7,917 bases of DNA from PNMQ01 sp964478775 (GTDB taxonomy: Bacteria; Pseudomonadota; Alphaproteobacteria; Paracaedibacterales; CAIOTO01): contig CAYZJC010000044.1 of assembly GCA_964478775.1 (NCBI GenBank), positions 1 to 7,917 on the forward strand, given 5' to 3'. Shown piece by piece: positions 1 to 5,051 of this stretch. The position numbers and the translations under genes were made by a program. Every line of letters starts with the position of its first letter. The first letter of the stretch is position 1. Below the pieces are notes generated by a model. It worked only from the letters and a program-made list of their open reading frames with translations. It ran no database searches and had not been told where the DNA came from.

Positions 1-1031
1 GCTGAAATTCTAGGCGGTTTTGTAAACCACGTATGGTTTGGCAAATAATGTTCAATTTTTAATGCATGCATAAGGGAATACATCAAGAAGTAAATTGGTA
101 TCACAGAATAACCAATACACATTACAAAAAAAACTCCACAAGCTTTGATAAACGTAATGTTATAACCCCAGACAATACATCTATCAATACACACACGGTC
201 ACTCGCAAGCACACTATCTGGAGGCTCTCGAAGCCCACATGTGATGCCCACAAGACCGAATGTAGGGTGAAATAAAGCTGACCCACTAAGACCTGGTGCG
301 ACAATCCCTTCAGCAGGAAAAAACGGCCTTTGATAAACAGCTGAACGCACATCTGCATAATAGTAACTATGCCCATAAGGGTAACTTAACATCACATTAT
401 GACTACGCGTACATTCATAAAAACAAAAACTTTTCTTCACATCTGCATACCTAGAATGCAACGCTTTTTCCCACATCAAATCTTTTACATATCCAACCAC
501 ATAAAGTGGTTCTGCTAAATTATTAAGCTCTTTTGCAAATGCGTAAACAGGGTTAGATTGTGTAAAATTTCCAATCGGTAACTCTTTAAATTCATCAACT
601 CCTTTCTCTAAAACAAGCACAGCAATATCGTATTGAAAATTTTTATGAAAGTTTATATAAGCATGATGTGTTTTGCCACGCTCTCGGACATAATCAGGAA
701 ACAAAATACTCTTCATAATTTTTCTGTTAATAAGTACACCTTTATTTGTGGTAAAAGTGACTTCTCCAACGCATCCTTCATAAATGCAATGTGCAGCCGT
801 TATACATAACCTATCTGATATATAAATAGCATTAGATCTGCTCTCATACCAATTACAAGGTGACCTCCATTTCAGTTGACCTACATTCTGGTAATAAGGG
901 TTAGAATGTGCCCTTTCAACCTGAGCCCTTATCTGACGAGACTTAAATAAATCAGGCTCATAAAATGCAGGGGCAAATTCCCCAGCATTCACAAATCCAA
1001 ATGTTAAACATAGCAGCAAAAAATATCTCAT
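1..1031 (-). CDS. Secreted trypsin-like (S1 family) serine protease with C-terminal membrane segment, partial
   Basis: Minus-strand reading frame open from ATG at 1031 to the left window edge (343 codons, no stop), so the C-terminus is missing. Residues 1-17 form a signal peptide (MRYFLLLCLTFGFVNAG). The chymotrypsin fold is recognisable from its triad: His81 in ITAAHC, Asp135 in YDIAVLVL and Ser249 in GLSGSALF, followed by GLVGITCG. The residue before the serine is Leu rather than the usual Asp, as in other divergent bacterial S1 enzymes whose motif is GxSGSP. About ten cysteines suggest disulfides and an oxidising location. After the protease domain, residues about 297-320 are strongly hydrophobic (FFVMCIGYSVIPIYFLMYSL) and probably anchor it, with a further domain or tail beyond the window. 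The start is the first usable ATG, since an ATG at 1040 meets TAG after one codon; AAGG lies 10 nt upstream. Substrate unknown. The serine protease call is secure; the membrane anchor is inferred from hydrophobicity. Confidence 0.85.
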   Translation of the reverse strand, partial: MRYFLLLCLTFGFVNAGEFAPAFYEPDLFKSRQIRAQVERAHSNPYYQNVGQLKWRSPCNWYESRSNAIYISDRLCITAAHCIYEGCVGEVTFTTNKGVLINRKIMKSILFPDYVRERGKTHHAYINFHKNFQYDIAVLVLEKGVDEFKELPIGNFTQSNPVYAFAKELNNLAEPLYVVGYVKDLMWEKALHSRYADVKKSFCFYECTRSHNVMLSYPYGHSYYYADVRSAVYQRPFFPAEGIVAPGLSGSALFHPTFGLVGITCGLREPPDSVLASDRVCIDRCIVWGYNITFIKACGVFFVMCIGYSVIPIYFLMYSLMHALKIEHYLPNHTWFTKPPRIS

Positions 1032-1063
1032 CTATTTCATACCTTAAACACACATCTCTTAAA

Positions 1064-1092
1064 AGTATGAAACGAAATGATAACATTCACAA
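1064..1092 (-). promoter_or_regulatory. Candidate sigma70-type promoter for the serine protease gene
   Basis: On the minus strand, TTGTGA (1087-1092) and CATACT (1064-1069) are separated by exactly 17 nt. Each hexamer matches the consensus at four of six positions. It lies between the stop codon of the upstream small gene (1095) and the protease ATG (1031), giving a leader of roughly 25 nt. AT-rich DNA produces such matches by chance, so this rests mainly on spacing and position. Confidence 0.35.
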
Positions 1093-1094
1093 GA

Positions 1095-1406
1095 TTATTG
1101 ATTTATTTCATTCATAATCACTCCTACAATTAAACCACTGATAACTGATAGGCAAATGATTTCTATATTACGCTCTAATCTTTCATATAGCATCAAACAC
1201 CAATCTAGATTAATCTTATGATCTCCCATATGCGTTTCGTCACCATTCAAAGCTACATCCTCATCTGTAGTTTGCTGGCCACTTTCAACGGTTTCAACAA
1301 CTTGCTGACAAGGTTGATGGACTTCTCCTATCTCAACATCCACAAAGTCTTGCCCAGATACATTTGCTATTAATAGCCCCATCATCATTATCTTTTTAAA
1401 ATTCAT
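1095..1406 (-). CDS. Small exported protein with C-terminal membrane anchor, unknown function
   Basis: A 103-aa protein I do not recognise. Residues 1-18 (MNFKKIMMMGLLIANVSG) look like a signal peptide. Residues 19-80 are acidic and Gln/Glu/Thr-rich, with cysteines at 33 and 70. Residues 81-98 (IEIICLSVISGLIVGVIM) form a hydrophobic helix followed by a five-residue tail (NEINQ). The likely topology is an exported acidic domain held in the inner membrane by its C-terminus. The start at 1406 is preferred over the in-frame ATG at 1463 because the longer version would be translated through the terminator hairpin, and a purine-rich GAAGAGGA ribosome site lies just upstream of 1406. The gene begins only about 24 nt after the terminator T-run, so its promoter must overlap that hairpin or it depends on read-through. 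It lies directly upstream of the secreted serine protease in the same direction; a functional pairing is possible but unproven. Confidence 0.55.
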   Translation of the reverse strand: MNFKKIMMMGLLIANVSGQDFVDVEIGEVHQPCQQVVETVESGQQTTDEDVALNGDETHMGDHKINLDWCLMLYERLERNIEIICLSVISGLIVGVIMNEINQ

Positions 1407-1429
1407 CTTATTTTCCTCTTCTTTAATAT

Positions 1430-1460
1430 AAAAAAACCGCAGCTCAAAACCGAACTGCGG
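1430..1460 (-). terminator. Rho-independent terminator closing the head-gene operon
   Basis: On the minus strand, CCGCAG (1455-1460) and CTGCGG (1437-1442) form a 6-bp GC-rich stem with a 12-nt loop. It is followed by seven T residues (1430-1436). It begins 23 nt after the stop codon of the DUF3168 gene and precedes the small exported protein gene. Confidence 0.85.
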
Positions 1461-1483
1461 CACTTGTTTCTTTTTTTCTAATT

Positions 1484-1888
1484 TTAACCACTCACGAGCA
1501 CATCAAAGGTTTGCTGAACAGTCAAAGGTCTGTTTGGGGTTGGTAAACCAATCACGCTACTTGAGAGACGAACGATACCTTTTTTACCATTACACGTATC
1601 TAAGGTACGTCCATCAACAATAAACTTTATGCGATCAGCAATCCCCAAAGGTTCACGCGTCGTTAATGCTTGGCTTAAAATCAAAGCTTTAATCTTAAGT
1701 TTTACATAGCCTGCTTTCGCTTCAAATCGCATAGAAGTCCAGATTTCTTCTAATTCAAGCAACACATATGGATACTGCGTCTCTGCAGGCATATATGTGT
1801 GAATCAGCTGATCTAGCCCCTTTTTTTGAATGGCTTCATCCTGCACCAATGCTTGGTGAAATGCTTTCAACACCCCTAAGTCAATCAT
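1484..1888 (-). CDS. DUF3168-type tail completion (tail terminator) protein
   Basis: A 134-aa protein with the length and layout of the DUF3168 family, to which GTA gp8 belongs. The N-terminus (MIDLGVLKAFHQALVQDEAI) matches the family's opening helix, then comes a segment with YPYVLLELEEIWTS, a central KLKIKALILSQ strand-and-helix region and a C-terminal TVQQTFDVLVSG strand. Family members are tail-terminator or tail-to-head joining proteins of long-tailed phages, acting in the cytoplasm during virion assembly. The start overlaps the end of the head-tail adaptor gene by 8 nt, with AGGAG shortly upstream, so the two are translationally coupled. In GTAs and phages the next gene is the major tail tube protein; here a terminator follows instead. 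The family call relies on remembered family layout plus position; the ORF itself is clearly real. Confidence 0.7.
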   Translation of the reverse strand: MIDLGVLKAFHQALVQDEAIQKKGLDQLIHTYMPAETQYPYVLLELEEIWTSMRFEAKAGYVKLKIKALILSQALTTREPLGIADRIKFIVDGRTLDTCNGKKGIVRLSSSVIGLPTPNRPLTVQQTFDVLVSG

Positions 1889-2246
1889 CCTTCATCTCCT
1901 GTCCATAGTCATAAAACAAACATTCCACACAATTATTTTTCGGATTCAATGCCATCGTGCCCCCTTGCACCAACACTTTATTCTTCCATGCAATCGCGTT
2001 AATTTTTTTTACCCTTTTTTTAAGCCATTCAAAAGTCAGCTCTTTCATCTCCACGCGATAAAGCGCCTTTACCTTCCTGCCCACCCCTTCATTACACGCC
2101 TCAAATGGTAAACAAGAAGTTAATGGCAACAAAACCATATGCATCCAGCATTCTGCCTTGTGGTAAAATAATCGCTGCACATGTCCAGTGTCATCTTCAA
2201 CCATTTTTACCACTCCCACTTTTACGCGTTGCATGTTATTGGCCAT
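1881..2246 (-). CDS. Phage head-tail adaptor (SPP1 gp16-like stopper), divergent
   Basis: A 121-aa protein placed where head-tail adaptors (GTA gp7, SPP1 gp16-like) occur, between the connector and the DUF3168 gene. The family pattern is visible but weak: an opening strand (QRVKVGVVKM), an AECWMHMVLLPL segment corresponding to the usual WAxIxPLxG strand, KALYRVEMKEL matching the RVxxR strand, AIAWKNKVLVQGG matching the WxxxxxxI region, and a closing VECLFYDYGQE strand. Adaptors sit on the connector ring and close the neck after DNA packaging. The start at 2246 is chosen because AGGAGG lies 5 nt upstream, far better than the in-frame ATG at 2294. It overlaps the preceding 61-aa gene by 11 nt and the following DUF3168 gene by 8 nt. 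Four cysteines are present. Identification is mostly positional. Confidence 0.6.
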   Translation of the reverse strand: MANNMQRVKVGVVKMVEDDTGHVQRLFYHKAECWMHMVLLPLTSCLPFEACNEGVGRKVKALYRVEMKELTFEWLKKRVKKINAIAWKNKVLVQGGTMALNPKNNCVECLFYDYGQEMKDD

Positions 2247-2421
2247 GAAAACCTCCTGGCTTTTGAACCTTATTGACAGCATTTGCTTTTTCACTTAAGG
2301 CAAAGTATCGCCGCATTAAACGCCTTAACATCAGTTTTCGAATACGCCATGTAATTTTATTCACCTCAGAATGTTTGTAAGTTTTCCATTCATATACACG
2401 AATTTGTTTCATTTTTTGCAT
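2236..2421 (-). CDS. Small basic protein inside the head-neck gene cluster, unknown function
   Basis: A 61-aa Lys/Arg-rich protein I do not recognise. It has no signal peptide or membrane segment. A basic helical core (about residues 22-40, RKLMLRRLMRRYFALSEKA) suggests an RNA- or DNA-contacting or assembly-chaperone role, but that is only composition. Evidence that it is a gene: AAGGAG 8 nt before the ATG at 2421, an 11-nt overlap with the start of the head-tail adaptor, and placement in a minus-strand operon with no other reading frame accounting for 2247-2421. Its own end carries the strong AGGAGG site of the adaptor. An alternative start four codons in (Met4) is possible. In the usual GTA order the connector is followed directly by the adaptor, so this is an insertion relative to that order. 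It could also be a former gene reduced to a coupling leader. Confidence 0.5.
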   Translation of the reverse strand: MQKMKQIRVYEWKTYKHSEVNKITWRIRKLMLRRLMRRYFALSEKANAVNKVQKPGGFHGQ

Positions 2422-2468
2422 TTATATCTCTCCTTTTAAATATACTTTTATTACCCAAGTCCCCCTTT

Positions 2469-3029
2469 CTAGCAAAGGCGCATTGGCATATACGGTTGCA
2501 ACAATATCTTCACAATTGAAGGCAACCCCTTCGTTTGCACATCTCCATCAACAATTGCATTTCGACTATGGTAGATATGCGACGCCAACATCAAAACCGC
2601 TTGCGCAAGGTTATGTGGCACCTCACTTGGCAATAAGGCCATACCACTTTTGTAAATCACTTCTATCGGCAGCTTACTATCGCACACCACAATGGTTTTC
2701 TCACCGCGTTGTTCCACACGATAGCGCCTAAGGGTATGTCTTTCGCCATTTAATCGCAGCTCTCTAACTGACTCCACCTCTACTACGGGCCCCATGGGTA
2801 GCACATACTCAAACCCATTCACTCCCTCCTTTCTCATACTATTATCAAAACGTTTGACCCACACCTTTTGCATAATCGTCAAGCCAATATATTGTTCAAC
2901 CAGCGAACTTGCCGAACTGATGAAATTTGTCAACATCTCATCTTCCGCATCAAAGTCAAGGCGCAAATGCGCCTTAACTGTTGCTAACGAAACAAGCTGG
3001 TGTTCACTACAATTTTTCAACACCCACAT
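2469..3029 (-). CDS. Head-tail connector protein (phage gp6-like / phiE125 gp8 family)
   Basis: A 186-aa protein of the gp6-like/phiE125 gp8 head-tail connector group, equivalent to GTA gp6. The N-terminal pattern is characteristic: LVSLATVKAHLRLDFDAEDE, then LTNFISSASSLVEQYIG, i.e. LxxVKxHLRxDxxxED followed by a helix ending in VExYxG. The middle has paired beta segments (VLPMGPVVEVESV and TLRRYRVEQ), then a PIEVIYKSGMA strand. The C-terminus has the helix PHNLAQAVLMLASHIYHSR seen in this family, ending LLQPYMPMRL. The protein forms the ring under the portal. Start at 3029 is preferred to an in-frame ATG at 3068 because the latter lies inside the capsid gene; at 3029 only 4 nt separate it from the capsid stop and GGAG lies 9 nt upstream. 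It is probably cotranscribed and coupled with the capsid gene. Confidence 0.82.
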   Translation of the reverse strand: MWVLKNCSEHQLVSLATVKAHLRLDFDAEDEMLTNFISSASSLVEQYIGLTIMQKVWVKRFDNSMRKEGVNGFEYVLPMGPVVEVESVRELRLNGERHTLRRYRVEQRGEKTIVVCDSKLPIEVIYKSGMALLPSEVPHNLAQAVLMLASHIYHSRNAIVDGDVQTKGLPSIVKILLQPYMPMRLC

Positions 3030-3033
3030 GGTT

Positions 3034-4170
3034 TTATTCTCCAAACACAATAACTTTAAGGGCATCAAAGTCTATGACATCACCACCTACGCGTTTGGTT
3101 GCATAAAATTCAACGAATGGTTTAGATGAATACGGATCTCGCATCAAACGTAAATCATGACGATCCACAATTTGATACCCCTTCTTAAAGTTTGCAAGCA
3201 CGATAGATGCACTTTCTTCACCGTCTCGTACAGCGGGCATATCATCACTCAATACAATTGGATACCCCAGCAACATATCGGGCTGATCAGCCATCAATGA
3301 CGGTTGCCAAATTGGCAAGCCATCGCTTGTTTTAAGACGCCTAATTTTCGTAATAGCAGATCTTGACATATACCAAATAGCCCCGTCTAAGTAGCTTGGC
3401 TTCATCGCTTCTAATACGTTATAAAACACATCTAACGACTCAAGGGCCCCCTTCTTTCCTGTTCGCACACTTTCAATTTTACCAAATTGACCTTGCCCCA
3501 CAGGCACCAATGGGTAAGACAAAAAGCCTTTCGGCTTTCCTTTTCCATCACCACTCACAAAGCTTGTGTTTTCAGTTTTCATCATCACACCGGCAATCTG
3601 TTGAACCACCCACGACTCAATATCACTCCCTGCATCATCCAAAACTTTCTGGCTCACCATTGGTTTGGCATACACTTCATGCACATGAATCTTTTGACGA
3701 TTCAGTGTTGGTGCTTTGGTTTCATCTCGGCTTTGAATTTCACTAACCCAACCTACATCGCCCAAATCAGCGTCAGTCATCACATCTAACGCATCTGCTG
3801 ATATCACACTGGTACGGGCAAACGCACGAATCGAACCACTTAGCATCATCTCGCTGTTGATATGTTCTTGCACAGGATATGGCATCACGTACCCACCAGA
3901 TGCTTCTGCTGAATGGAGTGATTTTTGCAAAACACCCCCCACAACAAACTGACGAAGTTCAGATAAATCTGCCTTAGACGTCCCTTGGTGTTTTTGGTGC
4001 ATAGCCCCACCAACAGATGCCCCGCCGCCAATAGCTGCCCATAGTTGATTCATTTTCTGATCCTGCTTTTTTTGATAAGCAACAATACTGTTTTGAACAT
4101 CCTTCAAGCTTAATTCGCCAAAACGATTTTTACCTTGTTGTGCACATACATTATTATTTTCAATAGTCAT
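3034..4170 (-). CDS. HK97-family major capsid protein
   Basis: A 378-aa major capsid protein of the HK97 fold, comparable in length to GTA gp5. Residues 1 to about 85 are charged and Gln/Lys-rich, including a helical QKKQDQKMNQLW stretch; in this family that part is the delta/scaffold domain removed by the prohead protease. The mature shell region begins near EASGGYVMPYPV (89-100), a standard family opening. Other hallmarks are SGSIRAFART, GWVSE, the helix DDAGSDIESWVVQQIAG, the E-loop/P-domain landmark FVSGDGKGKPKGFL (204-217), a WYMSRSAITKIRRLK helix, and GYPIVLSDDMPA. The C-terminus (DVIDFDALKVIVFGE) matches the closing strand. The gene is intact, with start at 4170 preceded by a purine-rich AAAGAAAGAGAG site. 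Its 247-nt leader contains a terminator and extensive RNA secondary structure, unlike the tight spacing further along the operon. Cleavage near residue 85-90 is inferred from the family. Confidence 0.9.
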   Translation of the reverse strand: MTIENNNVCAQQGKNRFGELSLKDVQNSIVAYQKKQDQKMNQLWAAIGGGASVGGAMHQKHQGTSKADLSELRQFVVGGVLQKSLHSAEASGGYVMPYPVQEHINSEMMLSGSIRAFARTSVISADALDVMTDADLGDVGWVSEIQSRDETKAPTLNRQKIHVHEVYAKPMVSQKVLDDAGSDIESWVVQQIAGVMMKTENTSFVSGDGKGKPKGFLSYPLVPVGQGQFGKIESVRTGKKGALESLDVFYNVLEAMKPSYLDGAIWYMSRSAITKIRRLKTSDGLPIWQPSLMADQPDMLLGYPIVLSDDMPAVRDGEESASIVLANFKKGYQIVDRHDLRLMRDPYSSKPFVEFYATKRVGGDVIDFDALKVIVFGE

Positions 4171-4203
4171 AAAATATACTCTCTTTCTTTAAGTATTTGT
4201 TTT

Positions 4204-4220
4204 GGGCACCTTTTGTGCCC
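4204..4220 (-). other. Short GC-rich hairpin in the capsid leader
   Basis: GGGCAC (4204-4209) and GTGCCC (4215-4220) form a perfect 6-bp stem with a 5-nt loop. It lies between the leader terminator and the capsid ribosome site, about 34 nt before the ATG. On the minus strand it is followed by AAAACAAA, so it is not a minus-strand terminator. It may stabilise the 5' end of capsid mRNA or weakly terminate plus-strand transcripts (AGTTTT follows on that strand). Confidence 0.4.
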
Positions 4221-4230
4221 AGTTTTAAAT

Positions 4231-4253
4231 AAAAAGGCCACCATTTGGTGACC
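4231..4253 (-). terminator. Intrinsic terminator in the capsid leader
   Basis: On the minus strand, GGTCACC (4247-4253), loop AAAT, GGTGGCC (4236-4242) form a 7-bp stem with one G-U pair, followed by TTTTT (4231-4235). It stands about 60 nt before the capsid ATG, inside the operon rather than at its end. The upstream arm can alternatively pair with 4263-4269. Confidence 0.7.
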
Positions 4254-4417
4254 TCATTTTAAGATCACCTTGATAGTGACCTATAGCTTAAGGCAATTTA
4301 ATTTGGTTACAGGAATGAGCCTCGAAGTGTAGATATAACTACATGAGAGGCGACATGACGTATAACCAAATTATAAGTGACAAGCTATATTCTGATATTT
4401 TGTAAATTGCAGCTTAT

Positions 4418-4963
4418 CTATAACTTCGCCATAAATTCACAAAACATCTGAATCTCTTTATCTGTTGCACCCCTCGTTTGCAGAAGTGCTTTTACATGTT
4501 CAATTTTCGCATGCGCATTAGATGCAAACGTCACTAACGACACTTCCATCACATCAATCTCTTGCAAAAACTGCACGCTTTTTTCTGCCTGTTTTCCATG
4601 GTGAGAGCGCACCACCTGATACCCTATCGACAAAGAATCAATCGCCTTTGCTTTCATCAAAGCATAAGCTTCCTTTGCCTTTTCAAGTTCAAGCAATAGC
4701 TTTCCCTTTACGTACAACCCTATGGCATCTTCAAACATATGGGTCCACACCCCAATCACTTGCTGCGGGTCATGCTGCCATAACATTTTGGGCAGTTGCC
4801 CTTTGGTTTTCCATTGCATCAATGACTTTTTAAAGGCCCCTGGCTGCACACTATCTTGATGAGAATCAATCACATTAAACATGCTGGCGTATCCTTCAAA
4901 GACACCATCCTCACCAAATGTTGGTATACTCGCTTCCCATTCACATGACTTTATTTGAATCAT
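4418..4963 (-). CDS. HK97-family prohead protease (peptidase S78/U35)
   Basis: A 181-aa prohead protease. The N-terminal signature FEGYASMFNVIDSHQDSVQPGAF (residues 22-44, shown as its family motif GYAxxFNxxDxxxDxxxPGAF) is diagnostic. Catalytic residues expected from HK97 are present: His64 in MLWQHDP and Ser112 in the DSLSIGY motif; EIDVMEVSLVTFASNAHA (135-152) is the conserved strand after it, with Glu140. The enzyme cleaves the N-terminal scaffold of the capsid protein, and itself, inside the prohead. Length is as expected for GTA gp4-type proteases. The start at 4963 has an AAAGGAAAG site about 8 nt upstream. It lies downstream of the interrupted portal gene and upstream of its capsid substrate gene, separated from each by a structured non-coding gap with a terminator. 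The gene is intact with all key residues, so it has not visibly decayed. Confidence 0.9.
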   Translation of the reverse strand: MIQIKSCEWEASIPTFGEDGVFEGYASMFNVIDSHQDSVQPGAFKKSLMQWKTKGQLPKMLWQHDPQQVIGVWTHMFEDAIGLYVKGKLLLELEKAKEAYALMKAKAIDSLSIGYQVVRSHHGKQAEKSVQFLQEIDVMEVSLVTFASNAHAKIEHVKALLQTRGATDKEIQMFCEFMAKL

Positions 4964-4997
4964 TTTTATTTCTTTCCTTTCATTTCACACGCACAAT

Positions 4998-5028
4998 AAA
5001 AAAAGCGACCTAACTTTCGCTAGATCGC
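4998..5028 (-). terminator. Intrinsic terminator between portal and protease genes
   Basis: On the minus strand, GCGATCTA (5021-5028) and TAGGTCGC (5005-5012) form an 8-bp stem with one G-U pair and an 8-nt loop, followed by seven T residues (4998-5004). It is 24 nt after the portal stop codon and about 34 nt before the protease ATG. No promoter fits comfortably between its T-run and the protease start. Confidence 0.78.
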
Positions 5029-5051
5029 CTATTACGACAAACTACAAGACC

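Larger units (their letters stand above)
4171..4417 (-). promoter_or_regulatory. Structured leader of the capsid gene: candidate attenuator or riboswitch-like RNA
   Basis: The gap between the protease stop and the capsid ATG holds no gene but heavy inverted repetition. A nested hairpin spans 4282-4389: 4282-4289 pairs with 4382-4389 (TATAGCTT), 4299-4309 with 4363-4373 (TAATTTGGTTA, 11 bp perfect), 4315-4317 with 4354-4356, 4319-4323 with 4347-4351 (GCCTC), and 4328-4332 with 4339-4343 (TGTAG, 6-nt loop). A competing pair exists between 4293-4300 and 4403-4410 (GCAATTTA). Next, in the minus-strand RNA, come four short segments: GGTCAC (4276-4281), GGTGATC (4263-4269), GGTCACC (4247-4253) and GGTGGCC (4236-4242). 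Each can pair with its neighbour, so the second segment can block the terminator made by the last two. I do not recognise the motif as a known riboswitch. A transposed palindromic element is an alternative. The function is inferred from folding by eye. Confidence 0.5.

Noticed and set aside
122..376. Minus-strand 84-aa reading frame as a separate gene
   Set aside because: It is out of frame with, and fully inside, the serine protease frame, which carries the active-site serine motif in this same stretch.
1407..1463. Longer N-terminus for the small exported protein starting at 1463
   Set aside because: This segment is the terminator hairpin and T-run; the signal peptide and ribosome site both support the start at 1406.
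4282..4389. Insertion-sequence derived MITE or palindromic mobile element
   Set aside because: No target-site duplication is visible and the palindrome is immediately followed by an alternating terminator system in the capsid leader. It is not excluded, and a genome-wide repeat search would decide.
4282..4389. Hammerhead ribozyme or tRNA
   Set aside because: ATGAG and CGAAG fragments are suggestive, but the conserved CTGATGA and GAAA core and a cleavage triplet are absent on both strands, and no cloverleaf with a T-loop can be drawn.
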